NCBI GenBank assembly: GCA_016702545.1
Contig: JADJDT010000020.1
Location: 56,840 to 120,839, forward strand
DNA: 64,000 nt
Direction of reading: 5' to 3'
From: Pseudomonadota bacterium
GTDB taxonomy: Bacteria > Myxococcota_A > Polyangia > GCA-2747355
The translations under genes were made by a program, and so were the position numbers. A model generated the notes under the pieces. That model did no database searches, was not told the DNA's origin, and saw nothing but the letters and a program-made list of their open reading frames with translations. Each line of letters starts with the position of its first letter. The first letter of the stretch is position 1. Below, piece by piece: positions 18,780 to 27,887 of the stretch.

Positions 18780-20606
18780 GTGAGGAGGCTCGTGCTCGGG
18801 GCGCTGCTCTGCGCGTGGTCCCTCTGCGCCGCGGCGCCCGGGGCGCGGGCGCAGGGCGCCAGCGTGCGGCTGACGGTCGATCGGCACCTGGCCGTGCTGG
18901 GCGAGCCTTTGGTCGTCACCGTCGAGGTGGCCGTCGAGGGGCGGGCCGAGGTGGACTTCATCGAGCCGGCGCTGCGGGGCTTTCGGGTGCTCGGCGCGAG
19001 CTTGGTCAGCCGCAACATCGAGATCATCAACTGGCAGATGCGGCGCCGCGAGACGCGCGTCTACGAAGTTGCGCCGCTGCAGCTCGGGACGCTGACCCTG
19101 GGGCCGGCGGGCGTGCGTCTCGCGCGGCGCGTGATCCAGTCGAACACCGTGCAGCTCGAGGTGCGCCCGGCGGGGGCCGGCGCACCGCCCTCGTCGGCGT
19201 CCGCGGCGCCGCCAGAGGGGGACGCGGCCCTCGGTGGGGCGGTGGTGCCGCGCGCGGGGGTCTTCGTGGCCGCCCAGGCCTCGCTGACGCGCGCCTATGT
19301 CGGGCAGCAGCTCGTCGTCACCTGGCGGCTCTACACCCAGTCCGACCTGCTCTCGTTCCAGATCGAGACCCGACCGACGACCGACGGCTTCTGGAGCGAG
19401 GACGGCGGCTCGCCGCGGCGCCTCGAGTTCGAACGAGTGGCGCTCGCGGGGCAGGCCTACGCCGCGGCCCTGCTGCAGCGCACGGTGCTCTTTCCGCAGC
19501 GCGCGGGGCGCTTGACGATCGGGCCGCTGGAGGTGCAGCTGCAGACGGCCGACGCCGTGCTCGACGGGGCGCTGCGACGGCGCGCCGACCCTTTGACGAT
19601 CGAGGTCCTGCCCCTGCCCAGCGAGGGGCGGCCGGCGGCCTTCGTCCCGGCGAACGTGGGTCGCTTCGCGCTGGCCGCGCTCCTCGATCGCGACAGCGTC
19701 GAGGTCGGTCAGGCCGTGACGCTGCGCTTGATCGCCCGCGGCAGCGGCAACCTGCAACAGCTCGTGCTGCCCGCGCTGCCGGCGTTGAAGGGGGTTCGCA
19801 GCTTCGAGCCCAAGCGCAGCGATCGACTAGAGGCCAACCAGGCCGGGTTGCAGGGCGAGAAGGAGGTCGCCTACCTGCTCTTGCCGCAAGAGCCGGGCGA
19901 GCTGCGGCTCCCCGCCATGACCCTGGCCTTCTTCGATCCCGAGGCGCGGGCCTATCGCGAGGCGCGCAGCAGTCCGCTTCGGCTGCGGGTCACGGGCAGC
20001 GCCGTCGCGGCGGGGCTCGGCTCGCCGAGTGGGGTGGGCGCGAGCAACGTGCTCGGCCCCGACATCCGGCCCCCCCGTCCGGCGGAGACGCTGCGAGACC
20101 GCGTGCCACCCGCGCCCTTCCATGGCGGGTACGTCAGCCTGGCGCTCCTCCCCTTGCTGCTGCTGGCAGCGGGCTGGGGGACCGGGCGTCTGCGCGCGGC
20201 ACGCAGCGCGCCCACCCCGCGCGCGCGCGAGCGGGCGTTGCGCCGCCGCGTGCGCGCGCTGCTGCACCAGGCGCGTGCTGCGGTGGCCCACGCGCGTCCG
20301 CGAGCCGCTATCTCCGCGCTGCTGGCGGCGGCGCTGCACGAGCAGCTCGATCACCAGCTCGGGCTGCGCACGGCGGGGCTGACGCGCGAGGCGCTGTGCG
20401 CGGCGCTCGGCGCGCGCGGTGCGCCGGCGGGGCTCGTGGAGGCAGTAGGCACGCTGCTCGACCACTGCGACCAGGCGCGCTTTGCGCCGGGCGCCGACCC
20501 GCAGTGGGCGGCCGCGGAGGCGATCGCCGCCGCCGAGGAGCTGCTCGGGCGCGTGGCCGCGCTGGCGTCCACGAAGCGGGACGGCGGGCAGGAGGGGTCG
20601 CCGTGA
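18780..20606 (+). CDS. batD: BatD-like membrane protein
   Basis: Large Bat-operon protein, 608 residues from GTG 18780. The frame opens at ATG 18717, but the first codons there (MDELFSSGSL) come from the terminal repeat of the inserted element. The GTG start gives a proper signal peptide (VRRLVLGALLCAW, cleavage after GARAQ). The extracytoplasmic part has BatD features: an RLTVDRHLAVLGEPLVVTVEV opening, VGQQLVVTWRLY, and a second repeat DRDSVEVGQAVTLRL. A membrane helix (LALLPLLLLAAGWGTG) near 470 precedes a cytoplasmic helical tail. The stop overlaps the batE start (GTGA). Confidence 0.85.
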   Translation: MRRLVLGALLCAWSLCAAAPGARAQGASVRLTVDRHLAVLGEPLVVTVEVAVEGRAEVDFIEPALRGFRVLGASLVSRNIEIINWQMRRRETRVYEVAPLQLGTLTLGPAGVRLARRVIQSNTVQLEVRPAGAGAPPSSASAAPPEGDAALGGAVVPRAGVFVAAQASLTRAYVGQQLVVTWRLYTQSDLLSFQIETRPTTDGFWSEDGGSPRRLEFERVALAGQAYAAALLQRTVLFPQRAGRLTIGPLEVQLQTADAVLDGALRRRADPLTIEVLPLPSEGRPAAFVPANVGRFALAALLDRDSVEVGQAVTLRLIARGSGNLQQLVLPALPALKGVRSFEPKRSDRLEANQAGLQGEKEVAYLLLPQEPGELRLPAMTLAFFDPEARAYREARSSPLRLRVTGSAVAAGLGSPSGVGASNVLGPDIRPPRPAETLRDRVPPAPFHGGYVSLALLPLLLLAAGWGTGRLRAARSAPTPRARERALRRRVRALLHQARAAVAHARPRAAISALLAAALHEQLDHQLGLRTAGLTREALCAALGARGAPAGLVEAVGTLLDHCDQARFAPGADPQWAAAEAIAAAEELLGRVAALASTKRDGGQEGSP

Positions 20607-21382
20607 CGCGCTGCTTCTCCACGGCGACGGCGGTGCTCTTGGCCGCGCTGCTGCTGCTCGTGCCCCCGCGGGCGCAGGCGGAGACGATCGACGCGACCTA
20701 CCGGCGCGCGCTGGCCGATTACTATGCGGGTCGCCATGCCGCCGCAGCGGCGGCGCTCGAGCGCCTGGTCGCGCTGCCGCTGCGCCACGAGGCGCTGTTC
20801 TACAACCTCGGGTGCGCCTACTACCGCCTCGGTCGCCTCGGGCCGGCGATCTTCGCCTTCGAGCGCGCGCTGACGCTGGAGCCCGGCTTCGACGATGCGC
20901 GGCACAACCTGCAGCTCGCGCGCGCGCAGGCCGCGCGGCGCGGACGCGACGTGTTGCGCGGCGCCAGCGACGAGCCGATCTGGTTGCGGGCCGTGACCCT
21001 CGGCGAGCTGCCGACCTGGTGGGGCCTGACCTTGGTGCTGTGGTGGGCCGTGCTCGGCGTGCTCGTGTGGCTGCGCCGCGTCGCCCCCGGGCCGGGCCGC
21101 GCCGGGTTGTTGGCCGTCAACGCGCTGCTCGCGCTGCTGCTGGTGGCGAGCAGCGCGCTGCTGGCCGGCCGCATCCACCTCGCGCGCAGCGTGCACCAGG
21201 GCATCGTCTTGCCGGACAAGCTCGCGGTGCGCGAAGGACCCGACGCCGCGGCGCGCAGCGCCTACAGCCTGCACGCGGGCCTGCGCGTGCGCTTCGTCGA
21301 CGAGGTCAACGGCTGGCGCCGCATCCGGCTCGGCAACGGCCTCGAGGGTTGGGTGCGCAGCGAGGACGTCGGCGCGCTGTAG
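20603..21382 (+). CDS. batE: TPR and SH3-domain membrane protein, BatE-like
   Basis: 259 residues, starting at GTG 20603 inside the batD stop. Order of parts: a signal peptide (ATAVLLAALLLLVPPRAQA); TPRs at about 30-105 (LFYNLGCAYYRLGRLGPAIF); two membrane helices (LTLVLWWAVLGVLVWL and LLAVNALLALLLVASSALLA); and a C-terminal bacterial SH3 domain (KLAVREGPDAAARSAYSLHAG to GLEGWVRSEDVG). This TPR-TM-TM-SH3 plan is typical of BatE, the last gene of Bat operons. It converges with the serine protease gene after 6 bases. Confidence 0.85.
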   Translation: MTRCFSTATAVLLAALLLLVPPRAQAETIDATYRRALADYYAGRHAAAAAALERLVALPLRHEALFYNLGCAYYRLGRLGPAIFAFERALTLEPGFDDARHNLQLARAQAARRGRDVLRGASDEPIWLRAVTLGELPTWWGLTLVLWWAVLGVLVWLRRVAPGPGRAGLLAVNALLALLLVASSALLAGRIHLARSVHQGIVLPDKLAVREGPDAAARSAYSLHAGLRVRFVDEVNGWRRIRLGNGLEGWVRSEDVGAL

Positions 21383-21388
21383 CGGGTG

Positions 21389-22777
21389 CTAGCGCTCGCG
21401 CCCTCTCCGCCGGCGCGTGCGCCGCAGCGCCAACAGCAGCGCGCCGAGCGCGGGCAGCGCAAGCGGCGGGACCCGGGTTTCGCGCCCCTGCGCTCCGTCT
21501 CCGCTGCGCCGGACCGCGCAGCCACCCTCTTCGGTCGAGGCTTCCCAGGGTGGAAGCCCGCAGGTGGGCGCCGCCGGGTCCGGGCAGGCCGCGCTGCCGC
21601 GCGGGTCGGCGATCGGGGCGGGAGTGGGCGTGGAGGCCAGCGGAGCGGGGTTGCCATAGGCCATGGGGGGGCCAGCGCCGGCGCCGCCGACCACGAAGCG
21701 CCACTGCTGGCGGGCGACGAAGCCATCCTGGTCGCGCGCCAGCACGGTCACGACGTGCGTTCCGGCGGCGAGAGGGCCGATGCTCTGCCGCGCCGTGCCA
21801 CCGGACGAGGACTGCGGCGCGCCGCCGTCAATGGCGATACTGAGCTCCTGCATCGCGACGCGGCTCGTCGCCGAGAGCTGTAGCTCGAAGCTGGCGGGCA
21901 TCTGCGGGTGCAGGGGCGTGTGCAGTCGCAATGTTGGCAGGGGTGGCGGCGGCGGGTTCCACGCCACCTGGCTGATCCAGTCGGTGTAGACGTCGACGCG
22001 GGTATCCCAGGCCGCGCTCGTGTCGAAGATCCAGAGCGTTGTAAGATCCAATACGCTCGTTGAGTGAACGCCCGCCAGTTCCCGCTTGCCGCCGCGGACG
22101 GCAAAGCTTGGCCCCCCGGAGTCGCCCGGGTAAGTGATACCATCTCCCCAGCGAAACCCCGCGAAGGCGAAGGTGTAGGGCTGCACGGCCTCGATGCTGT
22201 TCTTCGCTGAGCGCTTGCGGCCATCGCTGGGTGCGTCCGAGCCCGTCGCGCCACAGCCGACCAGCGTAAGCGCCTCGCCGACCGCTGGCGGTGCGCCTGC
22301 GAGTTCGGGGAAATCGATGCCGGGGACGGGCTCCGACAGGAACAAGATCGCGATATCCGCCGCACCCTTGTCCGCACCGGCGTAGCCGGGATGGATGACC
22401 GGAGCGTAGAAAGGAATCCCCTCGGCCGGGCCCGCGTCGAGCTTGAACCAGCCGCGCTTGAGGTCATCGGCACAGTGCGCCGCGGTCAGAATCTGTCGTG
22501 GCCCGATCAGGGTTCCAGTGCAGATCTTCTTTGTACCCGGCAACTCGCGCCTCTCGAGGTCGTAGGGTTGAGCCCTTCCCGCCACCTCGAAGGACATCAG
22601 CCCCACCTCCGGGTAGCCCGGCTCGAGTTGGCCGCTGACGACCGCCTGGCCCGTGCTCGCGAGGTCCGGTGCCTCGTTCGGCACGCAGGCGGCACTGGCG
22701 GCGAGCCAGATCAATCCCGTGGCGAGCGCCCTTCGTGGATAGAGGAGTGACCGTTCCGAGAGCACGGGCGAGCGCAA
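21389..22777 (-). CDS. Trypsin-like serine protease lipoprotein with MYXO-CTERM-like tail
   Basis: 462 residues. An N-terminal lipobox (WLAASAAC) suggests lipidation. The S1 triad is present: LTAAHCADD for His, ADIAILFLSE for Asp, and YPGDSGGPSF for Ser. Two beta-rich regions follow, an Ig-like part (SRVAMQELSIAIDGG) and a Pro-rich linker. The last 40 residues have a Cys (EGGCAVRRSG), a hydrophobic stretch (PPLALPALGALLLAL) and an Arg-rich end (RRTRRRRGRER). This is the Cys-TM-Arg layout of MYXO-CTERM sorting tails. A protein with both a lipobox and such a tail is unusual. Secreted or surface-held processing of proteins is the likely role. Confidence 0.83.
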   Translation of the reverse strand: MRSPVLSERSLLYPRRALATGLIWLAASAACVPNEAPDLASTGQAVVSGQLEPGYPEVGLMSFEVAGRAQPYDLERRELPGTKKICTGTLIGPRQILTAAHCADDLKRGWFKLDAGPAEGIPFYAPVIHPGYAGADKGAADIAILFLSEPVPGIDFPELAGAPPAVGEALTLVGCGATGSDAPSDGRKRSAKNSIEAVQPYTFAFAGFRWGDGITYPGDSGGPSFAVRGGKRELAGVHSTSVLDLTTLWIFDTSAAWDTRVDVYTDWISQVAWNPPPPPLPTLRLHTPLHPQMPASFELQLSATSRVAMQELSIAIDGGAPQSSSGGTARQSIGPLAAGTHVVTVLARDQDGFVARQQWRFVVGGAGAGPPMAYGNPAPLASTPTPAPIADPRGSAACPDPAAPTCGLPPWEASTEEGGCAVRRSGDGAQGRETRVPPLALPALGALLLALRRTRRRRGRER

Positions 22778-23359
22778 AGCAAGTTCAAGGCCGATTTGAG
22801 CTCAATCAGAGAGACAGCGTAGCCGCTCGCTTTCAAACGTGAAAAATGCGTCGACAGGCGCGGAAGATGCCCCATCGGCTCGGCGAAACGGGGTGCTGCG
22901 CCAGCCATGGACAGCCCGCCTTCCGGCACCGCCAAGCACCTCAGCCAACGCCGGCACCCCGCTGGGGCGCGGCGCGCCGGTCCCAATTGCGCGGCTGGCG
23001 GGTACCGCGCAGGGGTCTGCGTCTTTGAGAGCCGAGGGCTTTGCGCCGTGGCCAAGAATCGAAGGGGGCGATCCTGGAGCTGGCAGGCCGTGCGGCCACC
23101 CGCTCTTCTCCCCCGCGCGCCGTCGGCTCCGCGGAAGGTGGAGAATCATTCGCAAGCATCAGCAGGAACGAGCTGCACGCCGGCTGGAAGGGCGACGCCA
23201 GGTGGCGTCGTCGGTGCTCCGCGACTGGCGCGCATCGTGCAGCTAGCGCGCCGGGCGCAGGCGGGAGCGGTCCCGCGACCCTTGGTTGTTTAGCGGATGC
23301 CTGAAAGCGACAACCCTTTCGATGCGGGGCAACGAGGCCGTCGGCTGTGCTGGCGCGCC
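22778..23359. other. Intergenic stretch, nothing recognised
   Basis: About 580 bases lie between two divergently transcribed genes. All six frames were read; none gives a protein-like translation with a plausible ribosome site, and no strong hairpin pair was seen. It probably holds two promoters, but no clear -35/-10 pair could be picked out. Confidence 0.4.
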
Positions 23360-25042
23360 ATGTCGTGCCAACGCGGCGTTGCCGCCGCCCTCGTTGTCCT
23401 CCTAGGCCTCTCCCTAGGCGCAGCGGGCGAGGTTAGGGCTGCCCAACCCGAGCGCGAGCATGGCCCCGGCTACTACCTGGCCGGGGCGATCGTGCGTTTG
23501 GCGCTGGCCCGGGGTCTTTTCCAGGACGGCGCCAAGGGGCTAATGGCCGAGCGCCTCGTTTCCGACGCCTTGGCCAGAGACCGGGTTGATCGTGTCGCGG
23601 ATCGCTCGCCGATCCTCGCTGCGGTTGGCGGTCGTCCCGGCACCTCTCCGGACCCCACGCCAGCGCAGGTTCCACTGTTTATGCCTGTTTCGCTCGCCTT
23701 GGCTCAAACCTTCAAAGATACGCCGGATCTCAGGAAGCTTGTGAACACCAGGGCCCTTGGTCGCCTCGGCCGGTGGTTGTTCCTTGTCAACGGCGTTGGT
23801 GCGGCGTTGCCCGTGGGCCGGGTGCAAGAAGCGCTGCGCCGTGTGGCGCGCGACAACGCCCGAGCGAACGATTTGCTGCAGCACCCGAGGGTTGTCGAGT
23901 TGCTCCGTTCGCACGAAACCGCGATGCTCGGTCACCGAGCTCTGCTGGCCTGCAGCACGGCGGCGCGCCAGAGCGAAAGGTTGCCGCGCGCGACGTTAGA
24001 GGAGGTTCTGCGAGCCGCGGGCGCGGCATCGGCGGCCAGTCGTGACCTCTTGGAGCTGCTCTACCGCCAGAGGTGGGGCGAAGCAGCCCCGACCGTCACG
24101 CTCCCCCCTTCGTTGGAGGGCCGGTTGACCGGTGATCCGGAGGTAGAGGACATGTTTTGGGGGGAGGCATGTCGCGCTGAGGAACTCGGGAGTGGGGCGC
24201 CCTTGTGGCCCTGGTCTCTCGTCGCCGACACCCAGGTCTGGCTGGCTTCGATGGGCCGACTCGACCCCTACCTAGCGCCTCAGCGCCGCTGCATCCTGCC
24301 CTGGCTGGACCAGTTTCGCTTTCCCGAAATAGACGTCCGCGCCGCGCACCCCTCGCTGAAGGAGTTTGCGGAGCACGTTGTCCATCCGGAGCTCGTAGTC
24401 CCACAGACCTTCCCGCTTCCCGAGGGGGTGTTGGCCGTCGCGAGGCTAGAGGCGACCAAGCGACTCCTTCGTGATTTGAACGTCGGACGGGGCCACAAGA
24501 ACGGGTCCGGTAATAAAGGAGAAGAGGACGTCGCAATCGTCGCAGAAGCGGCTGTGGCCGAGCGTTTCGGTCGAGATACTCTCATTCTCACGCAGGACAG
24601 GGGGATCACGGTTCCGCTGATCCAGCGGACCAAGGGTTGGGGCGAGAGGGGGCCGGGGAGGCCACTTCACGAGCTCTTCCCCGGGGGATGCACCGTCGAG
24701 CTAACCGATGAACAACGGATCCATGTCATCCCCGCGCCATTGCCCAAGAAGGGTGGCACCGCGAGCGGAGCGGCGGTGCGGCCCTGGCTGCAACCGGGCA
24801 CCATTCCGGCACGTTGGGCGGCCGATTGGTTTCTGGATTGGGCAAGAAGAAATGGAGACCACGAAATGGCCGATGGGGCGGCTGAGCAGCTGGTCGCTCG
24901 GTTTGGCCTTGTACAGGAGGCCCTTCTGGCTACCGCGCACGATCTGGGGTTGAGTTGTCAACCAGATTTGTCGAATTTGCTCCGCGTTGAAAGGCAACCC
25001 GCGCCCCCCGTGGCCGAACAACCGCAAGGCCTTGGCCTCTGA
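23360..25042 (+). CDS. Secreted protein with a PIN-like domain
   Basis: No family is recognised for the whole 560-residue protein. ATG 23360 gives a good signal peptide (RGVAAALVVLLGLSLGAAG); the frame is open from 23297. Residues 30-280 are helical with no known motif. From about 288 the sequence follows the PIN nuclease layout: a strand with Asp (SLVADTQVWLASMG), a central acidic region, EEDVAIVAEAAVAERFG near 387, and a strand ending in TLILTQDRG near 411. These could supply the usual acidic residues. PIN nucleases are normally cytoplasmic toxins or RNA-processing enzymes, so export would be odd. An effector or toxin role is possible but unproven. Codon use is less GC-extreme than in the neighbours. 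Confidence 0.5.
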   Translation: MSCQRGVAAALVVLLGLSLGAAGEVRAAQPEREHGPGYYLAGAIVRLALARGLFQDGAKGLMAERLVSDALARDRVDRVADRSPILAAVGGRPGTSPDPTPAQVPLFMPVSLALAQTFKDTPDLRKLVNTRALGRLGRWLFLVNGVGAALPVGRVQEALRRVARDNARANDLLQHPRVVELLRSHETAMLGHRALLACSTAARQSERLPRATLEEVLRAAGAASAASRDLLELLYRQRWGEAAPTVTLPPSLEGRLTGDPEVEDMFWGEACRAEELGSGAPLWPWSLVADTQVWLASMGRLDPYLAPQRRCILPWLDQFRFPEIDVRAAHPSLKEFAEHVVHPELVVPQTFPLPEGVLAVARLEATKRLLRDLNVGRGHKNGSGNKGEEDVAIVAEAAVAERFGRDTLILTQDRGITVPLIQRTKGWGERGPGRPLHELFPGGCTVELTDEQRIHVIPAPLPKKGGTASGAAVRPWLQPGTIPARWAADWFLDWARRNGDHEMADGAAEQLVARFGLVQEALLATAHDLGLSCQPDLSNLLRVERQPAPPVAEQPQGLGL

Positions 25043-25139
25043 CGCCGAGAACGGGCGGGCGCGCGTCTTGGCGCGAAGCGCGTGGCGCCAGCCACCGCTC
25101 GCTACCGCCTACCGTTCCGGATTTCGGCGCGCCGCCGAG

Positions 25140-25904
25140 ATGGCGATTGCAGTGAACACAACGCTGACGATCGCTGAGCGCTACGGTGGGCCGCCGGGTT
25201 GCGCCAATGGTGGTTTCGTTTGCGGGTTGCTGGCAGAGCAGCTCGCGGCCGAGCGCGTCGTGCAGCCGGGCGGGCTCGTGGGCGCGGTGCAGGTTCGGCT
25301 GCGGCGGCCGACGCCGTTGGGCACCGAGCTCGCGCTGGAGCGAGGGGCTCCGGGCGTGGTGCTGCGCCAGGGGGCGGAGCTGTTGGCTGAGGCGAGCGAG
25401 GTGGCGGAGGAGGCGGTCGAGGCGGCGCCTCCCCCCGCGCTGCTGTGGGGGCCGGAGCTTCTGTCGGCCGCTCGGGCGGCGGCCGCGCGCTTCGCCGGGC
25501 ACGAGGCGCACCCCTATCCGAGCTGCTTCGTTTGCGGGCCGCTGCGGGCGCTGGGCGAGGGGCTGCGCATCTTCGCCGGGCCCGATGCGACGGGCGCGGG
25601 GGTCGCGGCGCCCTGGGTACCCGAGGCGTGGTGCGCCGATGCGACGGGAAGCGTGCCCGTGCCGCTGCTGTGGGCCGCGCTCGATTGCCCCGGGTACTTT
25701 GCGGTGGCGCGCGCGGGCGAGCGGGCGCTGCTCGGCACGATGACGGCGCAGGTCAGGCCTGGCGCCTTGCGCGCCGGAGACGCCTGCGTGGTCGTGGCCT
25801 GGGCGCTCGGCGCGGAGGGTCGCAAGCGCCACGCGGCGACGCTGCTCTACGGCGCCGACGGCGCGGTCTGCGGTCGGTCGCGGCAGCTCTGGATCACCGT
25901 GTGA
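25140..25904 (+). CDS. Hotdog-fold (thioesterase-like) protein
   Basis: 254 residues from ATG 25140. Two hotdog-like halves are suggested. The first has a GCANGGFVCGLLAEQL helix after AERYGGPPG. The second begins at HPYPSCFVCGP, continues with GEGLRIFAGP and AAPWVPEAW, then VPVPLLWAALDCPGYFA and GTMTAQV. The CFVCGP and WAALDCPG motifs occur in a family of acyl-CoA thioesterase-like proteins. The substrate is unknown, though an acyl-CoA or acyl-carrier thioester is likely. It stands alone, with convergent transcription towards the lipoprotein gene downstream. Confidence 0.7.
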   Translation: MAIAVNTTLTIAERYGGPPGCANGGFVCGLLAEQLAAERVVQPGGLVGAVQVRLRRPTPLGTELALERGAPGVVLRQGAELLAEASEVAEEAVEAAPPPALLWGPELLSAARAAAARFAGHEAHPYPSCFVCGPLRALGEGLRIFAGPDATGAGVAAPWVPEAWCADATGSVPVPLLWAALDCPGYFAVARAGERALLGTMTAQVRPGALRAGDACVVVAWALGAEGRKRHAATLLYGADGAVCGRSRQLWITV

Positions 25905-25923
25905 AGCGCGCCGGCCCGCGCGC

Positions 25924-27209
25924 TCAGATGTCGTCCGTGCCGCCGACCTGGGGACGCGCATGGGCGCCGCGACCGTTGTCCGGTGCGGGGCTGGTGCGGA
26001 TGGGGGTGCTGGCGCGGCTGCTGGGGGCGCCTCCGCGGCCGGTGGCTTCGCGCTGCCAGCGCTCGCCGGCGGTGGGGCTGGGTTGGGCGCTGGGGCCGGC
26101 TGGGCGGCGCGGGCCGGGGCCGTGGCGGGCCGGGCCGCGGGGGCGGGGGCCGGGGGCGCTGCGGCGGCCGGCGTCTTCGACTCCGCCGCGGTGGCCGCCT
26201 TGGCGGCCTCCGCCTCGGCCAGCTCCTCCTCCGTGGCCTGCAGCGCGGGATCGCCGACCGTCTGCTTGAGCTCCGGCCAGACCTCGGGCAGCAGGCCCTC
26301 GGAGACGTAGAACAGCCCCTGGCGCTCGCCCGGGGTCGCGAAGAGCGTGACGTCGACGTTCTTGTTGAGGGCGCCGTGCAGCGAGCGGCAGTAGGTTTGC
26401 CACATCACGATGCTCTGGCGTTTGAGTCCCTGGCCCGTCACCAGCGTCTGCTCGGGCCGACCCAGGGCCTGCTCCATGCGGGCCTCGGGGCCGGGCGGGG
26501 CAAAGGCAGCCTCCCCGAGCTGGAAGGCCACCCAATCGAGCTGATCCTGGTTCACGGCGTAGACCACCTTGGAGACGGCCTGTTGCTCGCCGGCCGCGGC
26601 GACGTGGTACTCGAGGCTCTGGTCACGCGCGCGGATCATCCGCGGCTTCGGCTCGGGGGGCAGCGCGCGAATGCTGTCGAGCGTCGCGTCGAGCCGCTGG
26701 CAGTGCGCGTCGTCGAGCGGGCGCAACTTGACCACGCCCTCGCTCTCCAGCCGCGCCAGGAGCGCGCTGGCATCGGTCGTGGTGCCTTCCAGCCGGTGAA
26801 GGCTGCCCGACAGCGCCCCTTGGGCCTTGAAGCGTTCGCCGCCGGTGCGGACCAGTCGCGCCACCTGCGCCACCGCGTCCGGGCCGCGCAGGATGGCCAG
26901 GCGGTCCTCCTCGAGCAGCTTCCACTTGCCCGAAAGCAGCGCGTCGGTGGGGCCGGCGCAGCTCACGCTGAGATAGGCGCGGAACTGGTGATCGGGGAGG
27001 AACTCATGACAGTGGACCGGCTTGCCGTCGTCGTCGACATAGGCCCAGCGCCCGAGGACCCACTCGGGCTTGCGGCAGCCAGCAGCCGCGGCGAGCAGCA
27101 GACCCGCGCAGAGGGCCCAGGCGGCGGCTCCGCGCGCGGGGGTGCCTCCGCGCCGGAGGCCGACCAGGAGAAAGCGATGCGGTGCGCGCAAGGTGCCTCG
27201 CTGCGTCAT
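25924..27209 (-). CDS. Lipoprotein with Ala/Pro-rich tail, unknown function
   Basis: ATG at 27209 follows a GGAGG six bases upstream and starts a lipoprotein signal (AAWALCAGLLLAAAAGC). The mature part begins KPEWVLGRWAYVDDDGKPV, as in lipocalin-like stress lipoproteins, but no family is certain. Residues 290-400 are a separate domain (DQDQLDWV-type and YCRSLHGALNKNVDV). A long Ala/Pro/Lys tail follows. The frame then runs on antisense through the hotdog gene to 24930, which is unlikely to be real. One missing base near 25985 would bring in the ending RPQVGGTDDI and TGA at 25924. Predicted length about 428 residues. Confidence 0.6.
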
Positions 27210-27445
27210 GACGTCCTCCACCGAGTGCGTGTGTCCGGCGATGATACGCGACGCCACGACGCCCCGTCGATTCCGTGCACCAAGAGCGTCTCGCGCCGCC
27301 ACCCGCGGCCGCCGCCCCGGGCCCGCCAGACCCGCTCCGGGCCCCAAGCGACGGCGATGGCCCCCCGCCGTCATGGGTAGGATAATTAACCACTCAGACA
27401 TACTCATCCTACAATGTCCCCCACAATGGAAAGCGGAGGCGACCC

Positions 27446-27793
27446 ATGCTGGATCCCAGAGTCGACCGGCGCCGGCACGTGGCCTATGTGACCCGGCACA
27501 CCGAGTACCATTGCCGCGGCCGCGAGTGTGTCGGCGTGCGCAACCGTCGCACGGGCGAGTGGGTCCTCGACCACGGGGCGCTGCGCGGGCGCCTGGCCGG
27601 GGCCACCGACGGCGGGAGTCCCCTCGTGGAGGGCCCGCCGATCGGCCTGCGCTTGCTCTTCCTCGGTCGCGAGGGCGTCCTCACCTCGCGAGTCGAGGCG
27701 ATGCTGCGCCCGGAGAAGGACGTGCTGGCCCGTTACGCCAGCCGCGCCTCCGCGGGGTCGATTCGAGGCCCACGCGCGCCCGCTGCCGCGTAA
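27446..27793 (+). CDS. Small conserved-looking hypothetical protein
   Basis: 115 residues, starting at ATG 27446 with GGAGG seven bases upstream. The sequence begins MLDPRVDRRRHVAYVTRH and has a HCRGRECVGVRNR centre with two Cys, then LRLLFLGREGVLTSRVEAM. There are no signal peptide and no membrane segments. I have a vague memory of similar short proteins in myxobacteria, but no function. It is divergent from the lipoprotein gene, with the region 27380-27416 (GATAATTAAC, TACAAT) holding the likely promoters. Confidence 0.6.
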   Translation: MLDPRVDRRRHVAYVTRHTEYHCRGRECVGVRNRRTGEWVLDHGALRGRLAGATDGGSPLVEGPPIGLRLLFLGREGVLTSRVEAMLRPEKDVLARYASRASAGSIRGPRAPAAA

Positions 27794-27887
27794 CCGCCTG
27801 CCCACCCCCGACCGAAACGGCGCCCCCCATATCGTCGCCGCGGTTGCGCTACACTGCGGCTGCCCCCAACAATCCAGGAGCCCCACC

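Noticed and set aside
24930..25923. Extension of the minus-strand lipoprotein frame across the hotdog gene
   Set aside because: The translation after about 25985 is antisense to a convincing gene. A one-base indel and a stop at 25924 explain it better.
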